Assembly (NCBI GenBank): GCA_020080175.1
Contig: JAGHQL010000086.1
Location: forward strand, 44,319-108,318
Reading direction: 5' to 3'
From: Glutinoglossum americanum
Lineage: Eukaryota; Ascomycota; Geoglossomycetes; Geoglossales; Geoglossaceae
DNA: 64,000 nucleotides
Under the pieces are notes generated by a model that saw only the letters and a list, made by a program, of their open reading frames with translations, ran no database searches and was not told the origin of the DNA. Of the stretch, positions 35,913 through 47,100 are shown piece after piece. Numbering within the stretch: the stretch's first letter is position 1; every line of letters starts with the position of its first letter. The position numbers and the translations under genes were made by a program.

Positions 35913-36533
35913 ATGGAGAAGAGAGATCAATACCTGGGCGAGGACAACTATTACTACACTCCGAGAGACCTCGCAATCAAATGGATCGTCATTACGAGCT
36001 TGATGGTTGGAATTCTGTTTTTCGTGGCAATTGCGTACTGGCATGCTCAGCGGAGGATGAAAGGTGGAATGGCACCGATGGGATACCACCGCGTAGGCCA
36101 CTCCCTCCTATCATTGATTGCATATCATTGTAGGCTAACATCGATACCCACCCAGTGGCTCGCCCCACGCTCGCAACGATCACGATTCGATCCTGAACTC
36201 CAAAACCAATTCTCATTCTACCAAGCACACGACGCCGCCCGCAATGACATGAACTCCCAAGCACCTCCACGTAAGCCGTCCCCCAAATCGATCTCTCTAT
36301 CATATTCGTCTAGACTAACATACGTGTCCCGCACAGCATACAACCTCGACCTCGGTCCTCCCCCAAAATACCAACCTCCTGCTAGCTCAACAACAAAAGT
36401 AGATGCATCGTCCGCGGGCGGACCCTCCTTCGGACCCCAAACAGATGGTGTGGCTACCTCGGAGCCACCACCGCCATCGCCGCAGCCACCCGCGGCGGCT
36501 CATGCGAGAGGGCTACGAAATCCGTTCAGATGA
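35913..36533 (+). CDS. Small single-pass membrane protein with PY motifs, RCR-like
   Basis: Three exons (35913-36092, 36156-36270, 36337-36533) encode 163 residues. A short luminal N-terminus ('MEKRDQYLGEDNYYYTPRD') is followed by one membrane helix ('WIVITSLMVGILFFVAIAYW'), a basic 'HAQRRMKGG' stop-transfer and a Pro-rich cytosolic tail. After splicing the tail contains two Pro-Pro-x-Tyr motifs ('APPPYN' and 'GPPPKYQ'), the binding site for WW domains of Rsp5/Nedd4-type ligases. This layout matches yeast RCR1/RCR2, which route plasma-membrane proteins to the vacuole through Rsp5. Assignment to that family is by architecture rather than strong identity. The first PY motif is created exactly at the second exon junction. 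Confidence 0.75.
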   Translation: MEKRDQYLGEDNYYYTPRDLAIKWIVITSLMVGILFFVAIAYWHAQRRMKGGMAPMGYHRVGHSLLSLIAYHCRLTSIPTQWLAPRSQRSRFDPELQNQFSFYQAHDAARNDMNSQAPPRKPSPKSISLSYSSRLTYVSRTAYNLDLGPPPKYQPPASSTTKVDASSAGGPSFGPQTDGVATSEPPPPSPQPPAAAHARGLRNPFR

Positions 36534-36963
36534 TGAGCCAATTGGCCATCTACCATCTAACTTTCTCGGATCTTAGTCCTTGACGTTCACCTTTTTCTTT
36601 CCTTTGCTTTAGAACCCTAAGTAATAATTGCATTGTAGATAGCTCTAGAGTTGTAGCCATTTTGCATGCATCTTTTGCTAGGGGGATATGTCATCATAAG
36701 GCGATACATGCGGGTCTGCTTCTTTTTTCTTTTTTTTTATATCCCCCTGATACCCCGATTCCGGGCATCAAAAAGCTATAACCCTCCTTTATTTTTATTT
36801 TTATTCTTTAAATGTCTATGGTATAGGTACACTCGCAAGCTAGCTCTCTTAGCTTGAGGATCCACATAAAAATTATAAAAGCACCTTGAAACTCAATGGC
36901 TTAGAAATTCACTGCTATCTCGGTTTGGTAGTGCGAAAGAGCTCGATACACAACGCACAGTTC
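36534..36963. other. Convergent 3' spacer
   Basis: About 430 bases, T-rich with T runs near 36720-36810. Nothing coding. Confidence 0.5.
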
Positions 36964-38535
36964 TCACAACTCATCGTGCACATCCTCCTCAACTACGGCT
37001 TCCACCACACCATCTGGGAGCTTCTCCCCTCCACGCCCGTCCAAGCGAATAGCATCAATCCAATCCTCCACCTCCTTAACCCCGAACCCAGCCTTATCGT
37101 TAAAATGCCGCCACCAACCCCGTCTTGCATTAACAGCCACCAATTCGATCTTCCCCTCCGCCGACGACAGACCTAGTGATTTCCGTAGATGAGCATTGAC
37201 TTCATTGTCCATTGGTGTAGCGAAGAAAGGAAATAGGTGGCCTTTGCGCTGTTCGTGTTTCAACGCTATGTCGGCGAGACTGGCAAGAGCTTCGAATACG
37301 AGTGAAGATGATTCCTCTGAGGAGGGGAGAAGCGCGAGAATACAAGTTTTGGATTTGGGGAGGAGACAAGATTCTTTGAGGTCGTTTGTGGATGATATGG
37401 TAGGGATTGGGGGTGCAAGGGGTTTGGCAATTGGGACCTGGATTGGCTCTTCGGGGCTAGGGACCTCGGTGTCGATTGTTACTTCGGGTTCGGCAGACTC
37501 TGCAGATTCGGTAGAGTCGGTTGTGTCTTGCTGTTTCTTAGTGCCTTTTGCTTCCTTGGGCTCTGCTTTTTGCTCTTTCTTGGGTTTCCTAGGAGATGGT
37601 GCTGGGGGATCGGGGTTTGGCGCTGCGACTTGTGAGAGGAAGGCCACGATGGGGTCTTTCTTAAGCTCGCCACTATATATGAGGCTCTCTTTGTCTCCGC
37701 CGGGTAGGAGGACTAATGTAGGGAATTCTGTGATGCTGAATGTCTTTACTGCTTCCGCCTCCTTGTCCCTAATTTGTGCGAAACTGATGCTGCCGAGGAA
37801 TTCGATCGCTAGGGCTTTAATAAGCGCGCTTGTCGTCCCTTTCGATGTGAATAACAATGCTTTTGGAGCCTCGTTTTCCTGCGCCAGCCACTCTCCGACC
37901 TTGCCATCTTTCAGTCTTACGACGTGATTTGGCATTTTGTCGGCAACGGCATCGGCTATAGCCTTGGTGCTGCGCTCGCCTTGGTAGTCTTCCACAGTGG
38001 GCCGTCCTGGCTTCTTGCCCGGTCGGACAATTTTGAGGGTTGGGAAGCCCTGCACTCCCATGGAACCACAGAACCCCTTGTTGGACTCGTCATCGCAGTT
38101 CACTGCTGCGACTTTTGCGAAACCAGCAAGTTTCTGTGCCACCTTTTCGTAGGCGGGTTTGAGATTTTTACAGTGGCCACACCAGGGAGCGTAGAACCTA
38201 AGAAAATATTCGTGAGCTGCGTCTAGTAAACCAAACTCAAAGTTTTATTTTGAACCTCCTGCCCCGAGCTCCTGGGGGTGTATGAGAGTTTGGATCATAT
38301 AAAGGGAACTAACTCGACAATCTACCAGTTTGATGAATTAGTATTTCAGTCTCTGGAGATCTTGAGTCGAGAAAGGGCTCACAGAAGTGTAATTTGACTT
38401 TGCGATAAGCCGGTCATAGCTCTTTGCGTCGACTTGTAGAACCGGTGAGCTCTTAGAATAGATACCATCTGCGGCGGCCGGCACAGCAAGCAGCAGTGCT
38501 GCTGCGGCGACAGTGAGAGCCTTTGTGTGCACCAT
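36964..38535 (-). CDS. ER protein disulfide isomerase (Mpd1/P5-like) with HDEL tail and an 8-nt microexon
   Basis: Forms and reshuffles disulfides in the ER lumen. The model has exons 38383-38535, 38314-38321 (8 nt) and 36964-38197, giving 464 residues. It has a signal peptide ('MVHTKALTVAAAALLLAVPA') and a thioredoxin domain with active site 'FYAPWCGHCKNLKPAY' (CGHC at residues 60-63). A second thioredoxin-like domain lacks a CxxC ('ITEFPTLVLLPGGDKESLIY'). Then come a charged Lys/Glu/Ser linker, a C-terminal domain and a terminal HDEL retrieval signal. The microexon supplies Ile-Val-Glu before the active-site strand; without it the conserved lead-in is lost and the frame breaks. Intron 1 has a 'tactaat' branch site. 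Organisation resembles yeast Mpd1/animal PDIA6. Confidence 0.92.
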
Positions 38536-38814
38536 CTCTGACTTGTTTCGAAAGATAGATTTTCGTAGCGATTTGAACAAAGGAAATGAGGCAAGAGGAA
38601 TGATGTATAGAAGTGTTAACGGACAATGTGTCTTCACACCCCCGAAATTAGTGAAAAGACCACCGTAGCAATAATGAAGCTTCCAGAGTGTGGGGTACAT
38701 GGGTGTAGTTGGTCCGTGCTCCGGGACTACTCCCACTTTGGCAGCCCCGACTGTAGCATCAAGCATTTCGAAAGAGTTGCGAACTCGCTTGTCTTTACTC
38801 CACCAAGAGACATA
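38536..38814. promoter_or_regulatory. Bidirectional promoter PDI / VTA1
   Basis: 279 bases between divergent ATGs. I do not see a canonical UPR element (CAGCGTG-type), though the interval is short enough to search by eye only roughly. Confidence 0.4.
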
Positions 38815-40390
38815 ATGGCCACCAACATCCCCCCTAAGCTCAAATCTGCGGACATATCCCGGTTCGCGATGCGAGCTGCGCAGGTGGAGAAGGCCAAACC
38901 AGTAATTGCTTATTGGTGTGAGACTCCTCCTTCTCACCTTGAATGTAGAAATGGGCACTGATGGTTAGTCAGGTAACTATTGGATTGTGAGCCAGATACT
39001 CTCAAAGAAGCTACACACGGCCGATACAGAGTCCATGGCGTATACGACGGATTTGATGGATAAGCTCGAGCAAGTATGGAAAGGTTCTTTTGTTACAGAT
39101 CTGGTAGTCGGATTCTGAACACTCGCACAGATGAAATCCCAAAATGCGGACAACGATGCCATTCTAGATGATATGGCAGGTCAAGCGTATGTGGAGCAGT
39201 TTGGGCTAGAGACATTCCAAAGAGCCGACAACGCAGTACGAGCGAACAAAGCCTCAAGGTTCTTTAACCCGCCTATTCTAGCTGTCATAAGACATGCCAG
39301 TGTCTAAAACTCTCTCAGACAAACGGCGGATACCTTCCTAGCGGCTGCTGCCTTCCTGGATCTTTCTCACATCTGGGGTAATCCCGAGCCCGAGGTTGCA
39401 GCAAAGATTAAATATGCAAAGTTTCATGCCCTACGGATAGCCAAAGCGATTAAAGCAGGCGAAGACCCCAACCTCTCCAATCCAAAGCGGGAGCCATCAC
39501 CCACTCCGGAGGAACCCCTAGATCCTAATGACCTTGAAGTTCAGCTTATTACCGGCACGCCATCACCTGCCCGCGGTCGCCCACGAACGGCATCTGTTGA
39601 GGATGTACCCGACGAACACCACAGCCTTCAGCGATCACTGGCTGCCCAGTCTATTATCGACCAATCCCTCCATCCCTCCCGTGCGCCATCGCTCCCAAGA
39701 CCCGCCGACCTGCAAACAACAAATTTTATGCCTACCCCCCCAGATGTCTCCGCCGGTGATAGCTATTACACCCAGGGTCAGCCTCAAGACGCTAGCGATG
39801 TATCCCCAATGGAATCCTCACCTGAACGGAAAGGCTCAGGAGGCGGGGGATACTTTCCCAGTGGCCCTACATTCACCACCGAAGATACCCAAATGACAAA
39901 CGGTAAGCTCACGCTCACTCACCGAATTGCCATTAGCGCTGATCGGTGACTAGCCCCGGACCTGCCAAAGCTCTTTCAACCTCCGTATTCTCCATTTGGT
40001 CCTTCAGCACATCAACCGCCAGGCCATCCTAACCCGCAACACTCGGCCTTCTTTCCACAGGCTGCCCAAAGTGCCCCCCCTCCCATACAACAATCGCCCT
40101 CGTACACAAACTATCCCACAGAACGCCTACAACAGCCTCCGCCTCCCCCTCAATCTTACTACTATCCTCCACAACAGCCCCTCCACCAGCCTTCCGCACC
40201 ACAGCCAACCCCACAAGCCCCATCTTACCAACAGGCACCAATAGCATCGGACCGTCTTATTTGTGACGAGCAGGCGATTGCAAAAGCACAAAAGCATGCT
40301 CGGTGGGCAATCTCAGCGCTAAATTTTGAGGATGTAAAGACGGCTGTGAAGGAGCTAAGGGAAGCCTTAGAGACTTTGGGCGCGAGATGA
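38815..40390 (+). CDS. VTA1: Vacuolar protein sorting-associated protein VTA1 (LIP5 homologue)
   Basis: Cofactor that stimulates the Vps4 ATPase, which recycles ESCRT-III at multivesicular bodies. Five exons (38815-38917, 38973-39073, 39131-39258, 39319-39902, 39954-40390) encode 450 residues. The N-terminal tandem MIT-like domain shows 'RAAQVEKAKPVIAYWCNYWI', 'KLEQMKSQNADNDAILDDMA' and 'AYVEQFGLETFQRADNAVRA'. A Pro/Gln/Ser-rich linker follows. The C-terminal dimerisation/Vps4-binding domain reads 'AIAKAQKHARWAISALNFED' and ends 'LREALETLGAR'. All junction phases agree. It is divergent from the disulfide isomerase and converges on TVP23. Confidence 0.93.
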
Positions 40391-40700
40391 TAACTTATGT
40401 GTATGACGTGTAGGCAATGCGAAAAGGCAATTTCGTTACCAACTACTAGGTGACTACAATACCTGTTTTAAGTATCACTATGAGAGACACCTCGGAAATT
40501 ACGAAAGTGCGCTTTAGCGCCTCGCGCTTGAATAGATATCGTATACAGCCTCCATCGACATACACCCATGTAGATGAGGATAATAGAAACAAAGAGAGCT
40601 TCCACCTTCTCAGCTAAAAGGGCTCGCCTTGGACACTCTACCCTACCATCCAGACATCAAGAGGGCAGCAACCCGTAGAGTATTAAATATAGAAAAACCT
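40391..40700. other. Convergent 3' spacer VTA1 / TVP23
   Basis: 310 bases with no coding signal. Confidence 0.5.
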
Positions 40701-41504
40701 CTACCGGTTACCACCCCGAAACCACGAACTTATCATTCCACCTGCAATATTCCTTGCCAGCCCACCTGAAGCTAGCGCTGAACCCGCCAAACTCGAAGCC
40801 TGGCTGAACTTATCACACCTTGAGAAAGCCAGAGTATTTGTTATCGAAAGTACCAAAGCAATCACTAACAGCCCCACAATCAGCCCATCGTGAGCCCTTT
40901 AATAAGATAAAATCCGCTAACGGAGAAGGTAAAACGTACCAACAAGGCTCAGCCAAATAAATTCAAAACGCAAGATTGCCACAATAGCCAGTGCCACCCA
41001 CGCCACGGGCTGTGCATACAGCGATATCCAGAAAAACCTGTTATCCGTAGCGTTTGCCGTGCGGGTGGAGTGGTCCGACGATTCAAAGACCCAGTGAGAA
41101 TCCCCAGTCGATGTGTTTACTTCATTCCACCATCGCAAGCCGACCAAGCGGCGGCCGGCGATGTTTTTGAGGTAGTAGAAGTCTGCGGCGAGGAGGAGGA
41201 TAGTAATTATGAAGATCAAGATACTGCAAGGAAGAGGATGCGACGGTTAGTTTGGGAGTTTGGGATGGAGATTGAGGGAGGTGAAGTACAATTTGTTGAT
41301 GAAGATGAGGCCGAAGAGGTAGATAAATATTGATGCTGAGGTTGTGGATTGTTAGCTTTTTCGTTGTGGACAGGTGGATGGATATCTGGCAATAACAGCA
41401 CGGGGACGCTTACAGAACCGAAAGATTAGGAGTGTGAGGAGTGTGATGGGGTGAGAGCTCAGTCGCCAGCTCAGCACACCGGGCTGGCTTTGTTGGTAAT
41501 CCAT
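40701..41504 (-). CDS. TVP23: Golgi membrane protein TVP23
   Basis: Late-Golgi vesicle membrane protein (FAM18/TVP23 family) implicated in retrograde and endosome-Golgi traffic. Four exons (41414-41504, 41290-41335, 40940-41223, 40701-40864) encode 194 residues with about four membrane helices. Signatures are '[19 protein letters not shown]', '[20 protein letters not shown]', 'WNEV' with 'SHWVFES', '[12 protein letters not shown]' and '[18 protein letters not shown]', then a Gly/Ala-rich tail. The last intron (75 bp) was placed at a TTAG acceptor because earlier AGs break the frame; this restores '[15 protein letters not shown]'. The second exon is 46 nt. It is divergent from the CitE-like gene across 262 bp that contain a G run. 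Confidence 0.93.
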
Positions 41505-41766
41505 GGTCCTTCTATTGAGAAGCCGGTTTCTGAAAGTGGTGTATGGTTGTTGATTACGTATATTTCTTTCGGACCCGTTTCCGCTAGACGAAGGCTAGGG
41601 CGGCGGGGGGGGGGCGGAGCCGCACGGGGGCTTTTGGATCCCCGAGCTTTAGTAATTCTACTTGACGCTTGGGCTTGCTTGAAGGAAGGCCACCCTCGCT
41701 CATCGGTCATGAGAGATACATAAATCGAGGTAGCTCTAGTTCTACCTTCCTCACAAACAAAAAGCT

Positions 41767-42958
41767 ATGGCAGCATCCTCCATCCTCCGGCGTGCGCTCC
41801 TCTACGGTTCGTCCAAGCTCACCCCTCCCTACAACAATGCCCCACTCACCACCAACAACAACGAACAGTCCCGGGCTCTTCGCTGAAAATGCTTGAGAAG
41901 TCCCGAAGCCTTCCAGCAGTTGACTGCGTGGCGTATGACCTCGAGGACTCTGTGACGCCAACTATGAAAGAGGCAGCAAGGAGAAACGTAAGGGGAATAT
42001 TAGAGAGGAAGAGGGTGGGTGGGATTTGGGATCAGGCTGTTAGGATCAATTCTGTGGGGAGTGGGTTGGCGGAGGAAGACTTGAGGGAAGTAGTAGGTTT
42101 TCTCCCTTTCTACCATCGCACCCGCAAGTGATAGCATCTTCAACAATGAGGTTTCAGGAGGTGGCCACGACGATGAAGACACTTTTCTGAATTGAGCCTT
42201 GAGAACCAAATGGCTGATTTTATGTTAATCATTTCTAGTTGCAATCCTCGAGCAATATCGATACGCTCGTCGTCCCTAAAGTGAACTCAGCATCTGACCT
42301 TCAATTCGTCACCGATGTCCTGCGGCACATTCTTCCCCAACGACACCCAAGCACTCCACCAAGCCTAACTTCTGCTACTTCGGCCCCACCAATCCAGATC
42401 CTCGCGCTCATCGAATCAGCCCTAGCACTAACATCCCTCCCAGCCATCTGCACTGCCTCTCCTTACCTTTCCGGACTCATCTTCGCCGCCGAAGATTTCG
42501 CCGCTGACCTCTCCATCACGCGCACCCCATCCCTCACCGAATTCCTCTACGCTCGCTCCGCCATTGTCACTCATGCACGTGCATACTCACTTCCTTCCGT
42601 CATTGACCTCGTCTGCACAGGCTACTCCGGTCTCGCGGGCATGCAGACTCTAGAGCGCGAGTGCGCGAATGGTGCTAGCATGGGCTTCAACGGAAAACAA
42701 TGCATCCATCCATCACAGGTGGATGTTGCACAGAAGTTGTTTGCGGCGAGCGAGGGGGAGGTAGTGTGGGCCATCCGGGTAATGGTGACGGATGAAAAAG
42801 CGGGGAGGGCGGGGAAGGGCGCATGGGCGTTAGATGGGAAGATGGTTGATAGGCCAGTCGTTTGGAAGGCGAGGAGCATTGTGGAGAGGGCTAAGAGAGA
42901 AGGGGTAGTCGATATAGAGGCTATAATAGAAAGGTGGAAGGGGCAGGAACCCGAGTAA
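41767..42958 (+). CDS. CitE/HpcH-HpaI aldolase family lyase, CLYBL-like
   Basis: TIM-barrel lyase of the citrate lyase beta-subunit-like family. Animal CLYBL acts on citramalyl-CoA in mitochondria; the fungal substrate is not established. Three exons (41767-41806, 41869-42092, 42239-42958) encode 327 residues. The N-terminus is short and basic ('MAASSILRRALLYVPGSS'), plausibly a weak mitochondrial signal fused to the first barrel strand. Conserved pieces include 'CVAYDLEDSVTP' (acidic metal-binding region), 'VPKVNSASDLQ', 'LALIESALAL', 'LIFAAEDFAADL' and 'GFNGKQCIHPSQVD'. Intron 1 was placed to regenerate 'LLYVPGSSLKMLEKS'. It is divergent from TVP23. Confidence 0.88.
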
Positions 42959-44126
42959 TTATATGGTTTGTACGCCGATTGGGAAATTGGTGGAGGTCAG
43001 CCTGTGAAACCTCGGGTCATTAAAAATAGCGTTGGTGTAACCGGAGTGATTTCCCAACTCGTGATCCTAGACGTTCATTCGGAGTATCAGAGATCTGTCG
43101 ATGGTCCAAGAGAGCGACAATTTTGGCGGGACCATAGTTCAGGCCACACCAGGTAGCATTCAACGGCGTTACATTGACTGAAGCGCATCCCCGGATGCTG
43201 TTTCATGTTATTTTACGCCTGCATCAACATTGTATATAGCACAACATCTTACCTTTGAACCTCTGATATTTTGGAGTCATGTACCACTCGTTATCCCTTC
43301 ATCTAGGGTAACATCTCTACCGATATTAAGCTACCAAAAAACGAAGGCAGGTGGGGTAGCACTGCTCTAAATTCTGCCTTCTCTTGCCTCGAGACAGCCA
43401 ATGCCGACTTGGGGGCAACGTACTCTAATCTCGATCGTCGCCAATCATGCATTTTGCTGGGCGCAAGGGGCACCAAGTGTCACTACTTATGTACCGGAAC
43501 CAACTCCTAAAATTCCCACACAGGGTTCGCGCGGGCCAATGTCATAGCCCGATGCGGTGTGCTGGCATTACTTTGACACGCTGCATTGGCTGCGAAACCA
43601 TTTCTTTTTCTGAGACCCATCCAATCCGTCAGTTGTGCTATTAGCTTTTGGAAACCTCTGACACCTCATCATCGTTATTTCCTTCCTTCTTTTTTTTACC
43701 CCGGGCCTGTTTTTTGGTTGTCCAGTTGAGGTCATCCACATCAATCGGATTTCGACTCCGAATGAGGCGTCGATTCTTTCGATTGCCCTTTGATCTTCAC
43801 GACGGTTCTTCGGCCCTTATACCTTTTGATCTTGGATTGCATTAGATCTTTGACCTTTTTGCGTAGACGAGAAGCGACAGACGCGAAAGAGGAACGGTCC
43901 GGAAACCCCTTAACACTTTTCTGGGGGTAGCGCGTCTCCTATTCGATCGCTCAACTCGCTATTCACTACCAACACTGCACAATCTCGCACCGCACCAGCA
44001 TTATCCCTCTAGATTTCATCACCCCCAAATCTTTCTGCAGCTGTCGAGAAGATACATACATACCCGTATACAGCGAGATAACTCAATCTATAATTCGCAA
44101 ATCGCGTAGGTGCGCCTCTTGCTGAG
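42959..44126. other. Gene-free spacer and leader upstream of MSB1
   Basis: About 1.17 kb. The right half is pyrimidine-rich with T runs and looks like a long 5' leader of MSB1. Short open frames on both strands (for example 43447-43644 plus) show no domain. Confidence 0.45.
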
Positions 44127-47100
44127 ATGCCTGCTTTCTTCTCGAAGGTTTTCAGGAGTAGGGATAGTGCCGGGGTATCCAAGAAGAATGCACTTCAGAA
44201 CGACGCATCGACAGCGCCCCCAGAGCCGCGATGGCAGGATTCATGGCTGCGCAATGAGGTCAGCCCGGAAGAGGTACAGGAGTTGCTGAGAGGATGCACG
44301 CAAGAGATCAAATCGAGAGGTGGGTGTTTTATCTGCACGCATGCATGTCGCTTGCGATATTGTCCCCAGAATAGTCAAATCTGTAACACAAGCTTACTTT
44401 CTCTAAGCTCTTGATATGCCATTTCTGCTTCTACCTTTCAGACCGACTTCGGATCCTAGTGCGCTCAGGACGTTCATTCGCAACTTCTTCAAGAGACCGG
44501 AGAGAGGCGGGCGGCTCGGAGGGGATGAGTTGATGCAGGAGTTGAGATTGACTGAGCCTATGGTGAGTCCGGTGGCATTGCAGCTATAATTAGTTTCGAC
44601 TGACCGTTCTGAAGGTGCTATGTAGCGTCGTCAAATGGTGTTGGAGCCGGCTACCCGGTGGTGTAGTCACCTGGGAAGCTTATGAACTATTCCGGGTTGG
44701 CGAGCATGGTAGATATATCAGATCAGCTTGTGGGTGGGTAATGCTAACCGTTCATGTTAGACTCCAACATGGCCAGAGACTCATTTGCGACCTTCATTCC
44801 TATTAGCGTTGAGTCGGACGCACGGGCCGCGGTAATATTTGACTTCTTCGATCTGATGGCTGCTGTGGCTGCCCATGGCAAAGCGAACGGCTTGAGTGGC
44901 AGAAAGCTATCTAGGCTGGCTGGCTGGTGGGCTTTTGAGCACTCGGACATGGGCAATGGCTTCGACGGAGGGTACAAGTCCTGGGCAAGGTTTGTTTACT
45001 CAACTTCATGACAATGCTGAGCGCAATTGAGGCTGATATTTGCAGCGCTGCGGACGCTACGAGTCATCTATTCTTCGCATACCTCCGTTCTCTCTCTCCA
45101 GACTCAGTCAAGGGCGTTAACGGTATCTCCACACTACCGCTTTCGCTTCAGACCCTTCTTCACAACACAGAATATCCACCTGAAACACCAACTTTGATGC
45201 AGTCAGTTTCCTCCAAAGTTGTCATGATTGTCGACTCCGTTTCCCCGACACCATTCGCCCTCCTACGCCGAGCCAGAAACTTCGATTATAGAGATGATGA
45301 CCGTGCCCTACAAGCTTTTGCCAGTTACGAGGATCCAGTCCAAGCACTAACAGATGAGTGCCGTCGTGTGCTTAAATGCATCTCGTCCATAAATCAGTCT
45401 GCAATATCGAGCTCTAAGAACTCCACAAGTCTTCCTGACGCTTCGTGGTCTCGATTTGAGGATATTGGATTTTCAGGGATAATGGATGAATCTGACCTAG
45501 ACGAGGATGAAAGTGAAGCAGCTAACATGGTCAGACGCCGAGCGCCGCCAGAAGGCCCAAGTAATATATCTCTTAGCAGTGCACCAAGATCCCGCCCGTA
45601 CGACCTCGGACGACCGACAACTCCTTCTTGGGCAGATTTCTTGTCCTCCGGATTTGTCGATGAGCCTGGCAACAAAGGTCCAGCCCCGCTTCTTCTTCCA
45701 CCTGACAAAGTTCTTCCGCCTATCGACACCTCTCGCGTCCGTAGTTCCCAGTCAAACAAACGTATGGCCGAGAGAGAGATACACCTGGAGCCAGGAGAAC
45801 TAGCAAGCATCAATAAGATGGATCTGGACGACGCTTTCTGGTGGGTATGGATGGCAAGTTTAGCCGGCGAAGAGCCCACCACGCGGAAAGCAGTTTTTGG
45901 TCGTTGTGCTGTAGTTGAAACTCACATTAAGGCAGGCCGATGGCTAATTGTTGAGGAGAAAGTTAAGGGTGCTGCTGTTGAACCAGAGGAGGGTGCCTAC
46001 ATTGTGGAGAAAAAGAGCCGCTTCGGATTGTCGAAGAGGGCGAGACTGACCCGACGAAAATCAACCGGCAAAAAAAACCCTGGACCACCACCAGTATCCG
46101 CTTCGCAGGTCAGAGTTGGCATGACACCTGCTAGTAAAACTAGCATAGGCCCGGATCAGCACGCTAGGATACAGTTAGCAGCGGCAGCGCTCCAACAAAG
46201 ACAGAAGCATCAAGCGGATGAAGCTTTCACAGCCAGACGACCAAGAAATCCTGATGGCACTGCAACAAGGACGAATAGCGTCTTTACTTTACAGCCGGTC
46301 ATAATGAGCGAGGCGTTGCCCGCGATGAAATGGGCTAACAAGTTTGATAAAGATGCAATTAGGGAAGCTTACCTAGCAAACAGTTCAGCCGGAAAGGGGC
46401 AAGCAAATGGATCGTCAGTCAATAACAGTTCGGCGCACGGAGGTGAACAGAAATCAAGTTCAAACGGGAATCCCTATACATCAATGACCGAAACGGCTCC
46501 GGAACGAGCCCTTCCGTTAATTCCTCGTGATTACCCCATCTCTCCCATATCGCCAATCTCTCCGACCCTACCTGATGCGCTGACCACAAATGCCCGATCG
46601 AGTAATGCGGCAGCCGCAGAGGCCGCCAAGGCTTCTCTTCCCTCTTCCCCAAAGCTGGAACGGAAGCCTATACCGGCCCCCATCCCAGACCCACAATCAC
46701 CCAGCGTCTTGTCTCCCGACCCAGTCCTTCAGCCTGCGTCTCAAGAGCAAGCCCCCAAGAAAGGTTTGCACTCAGCAGGCTCCATCCCCAACGAACCTCG
46801 AAAGGCCAAGAAACTAAGAAAACGTGAAGCAGGTGGTAGCGGATTTAAGAAATTTTTCGGGAGAAAGAAAGATATGTCTGACAGATCCGTAACTCCTCAG
46901 CCGGATGATGCGCCAAAGCCCCAGCTCGCTCCACCGCAGCCTATCAGTGGCCGCAGGCTATCCATCCTACGAAAAAAGACACCACCGACCGCACCTCAAC
47001 CAAGCGCTGAAGTTGGACCTTCTGGCCCCATATCAGTTGCATCTTCTGCCCTGCCGACCCCAGTTGCCTCTCCACGACCAGAACCACGAGAACTAGTACG

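Noticed and set aside
35234-36133. A 299-codon open frame on the plus strand running through the leader and into the RCR-like gene
   Set aside because: It overlaps the better supported, spliced membrane-protein gene in another frame, has no domain and a composition unlike its neighbours. Its length can arise by chance in this GC range.
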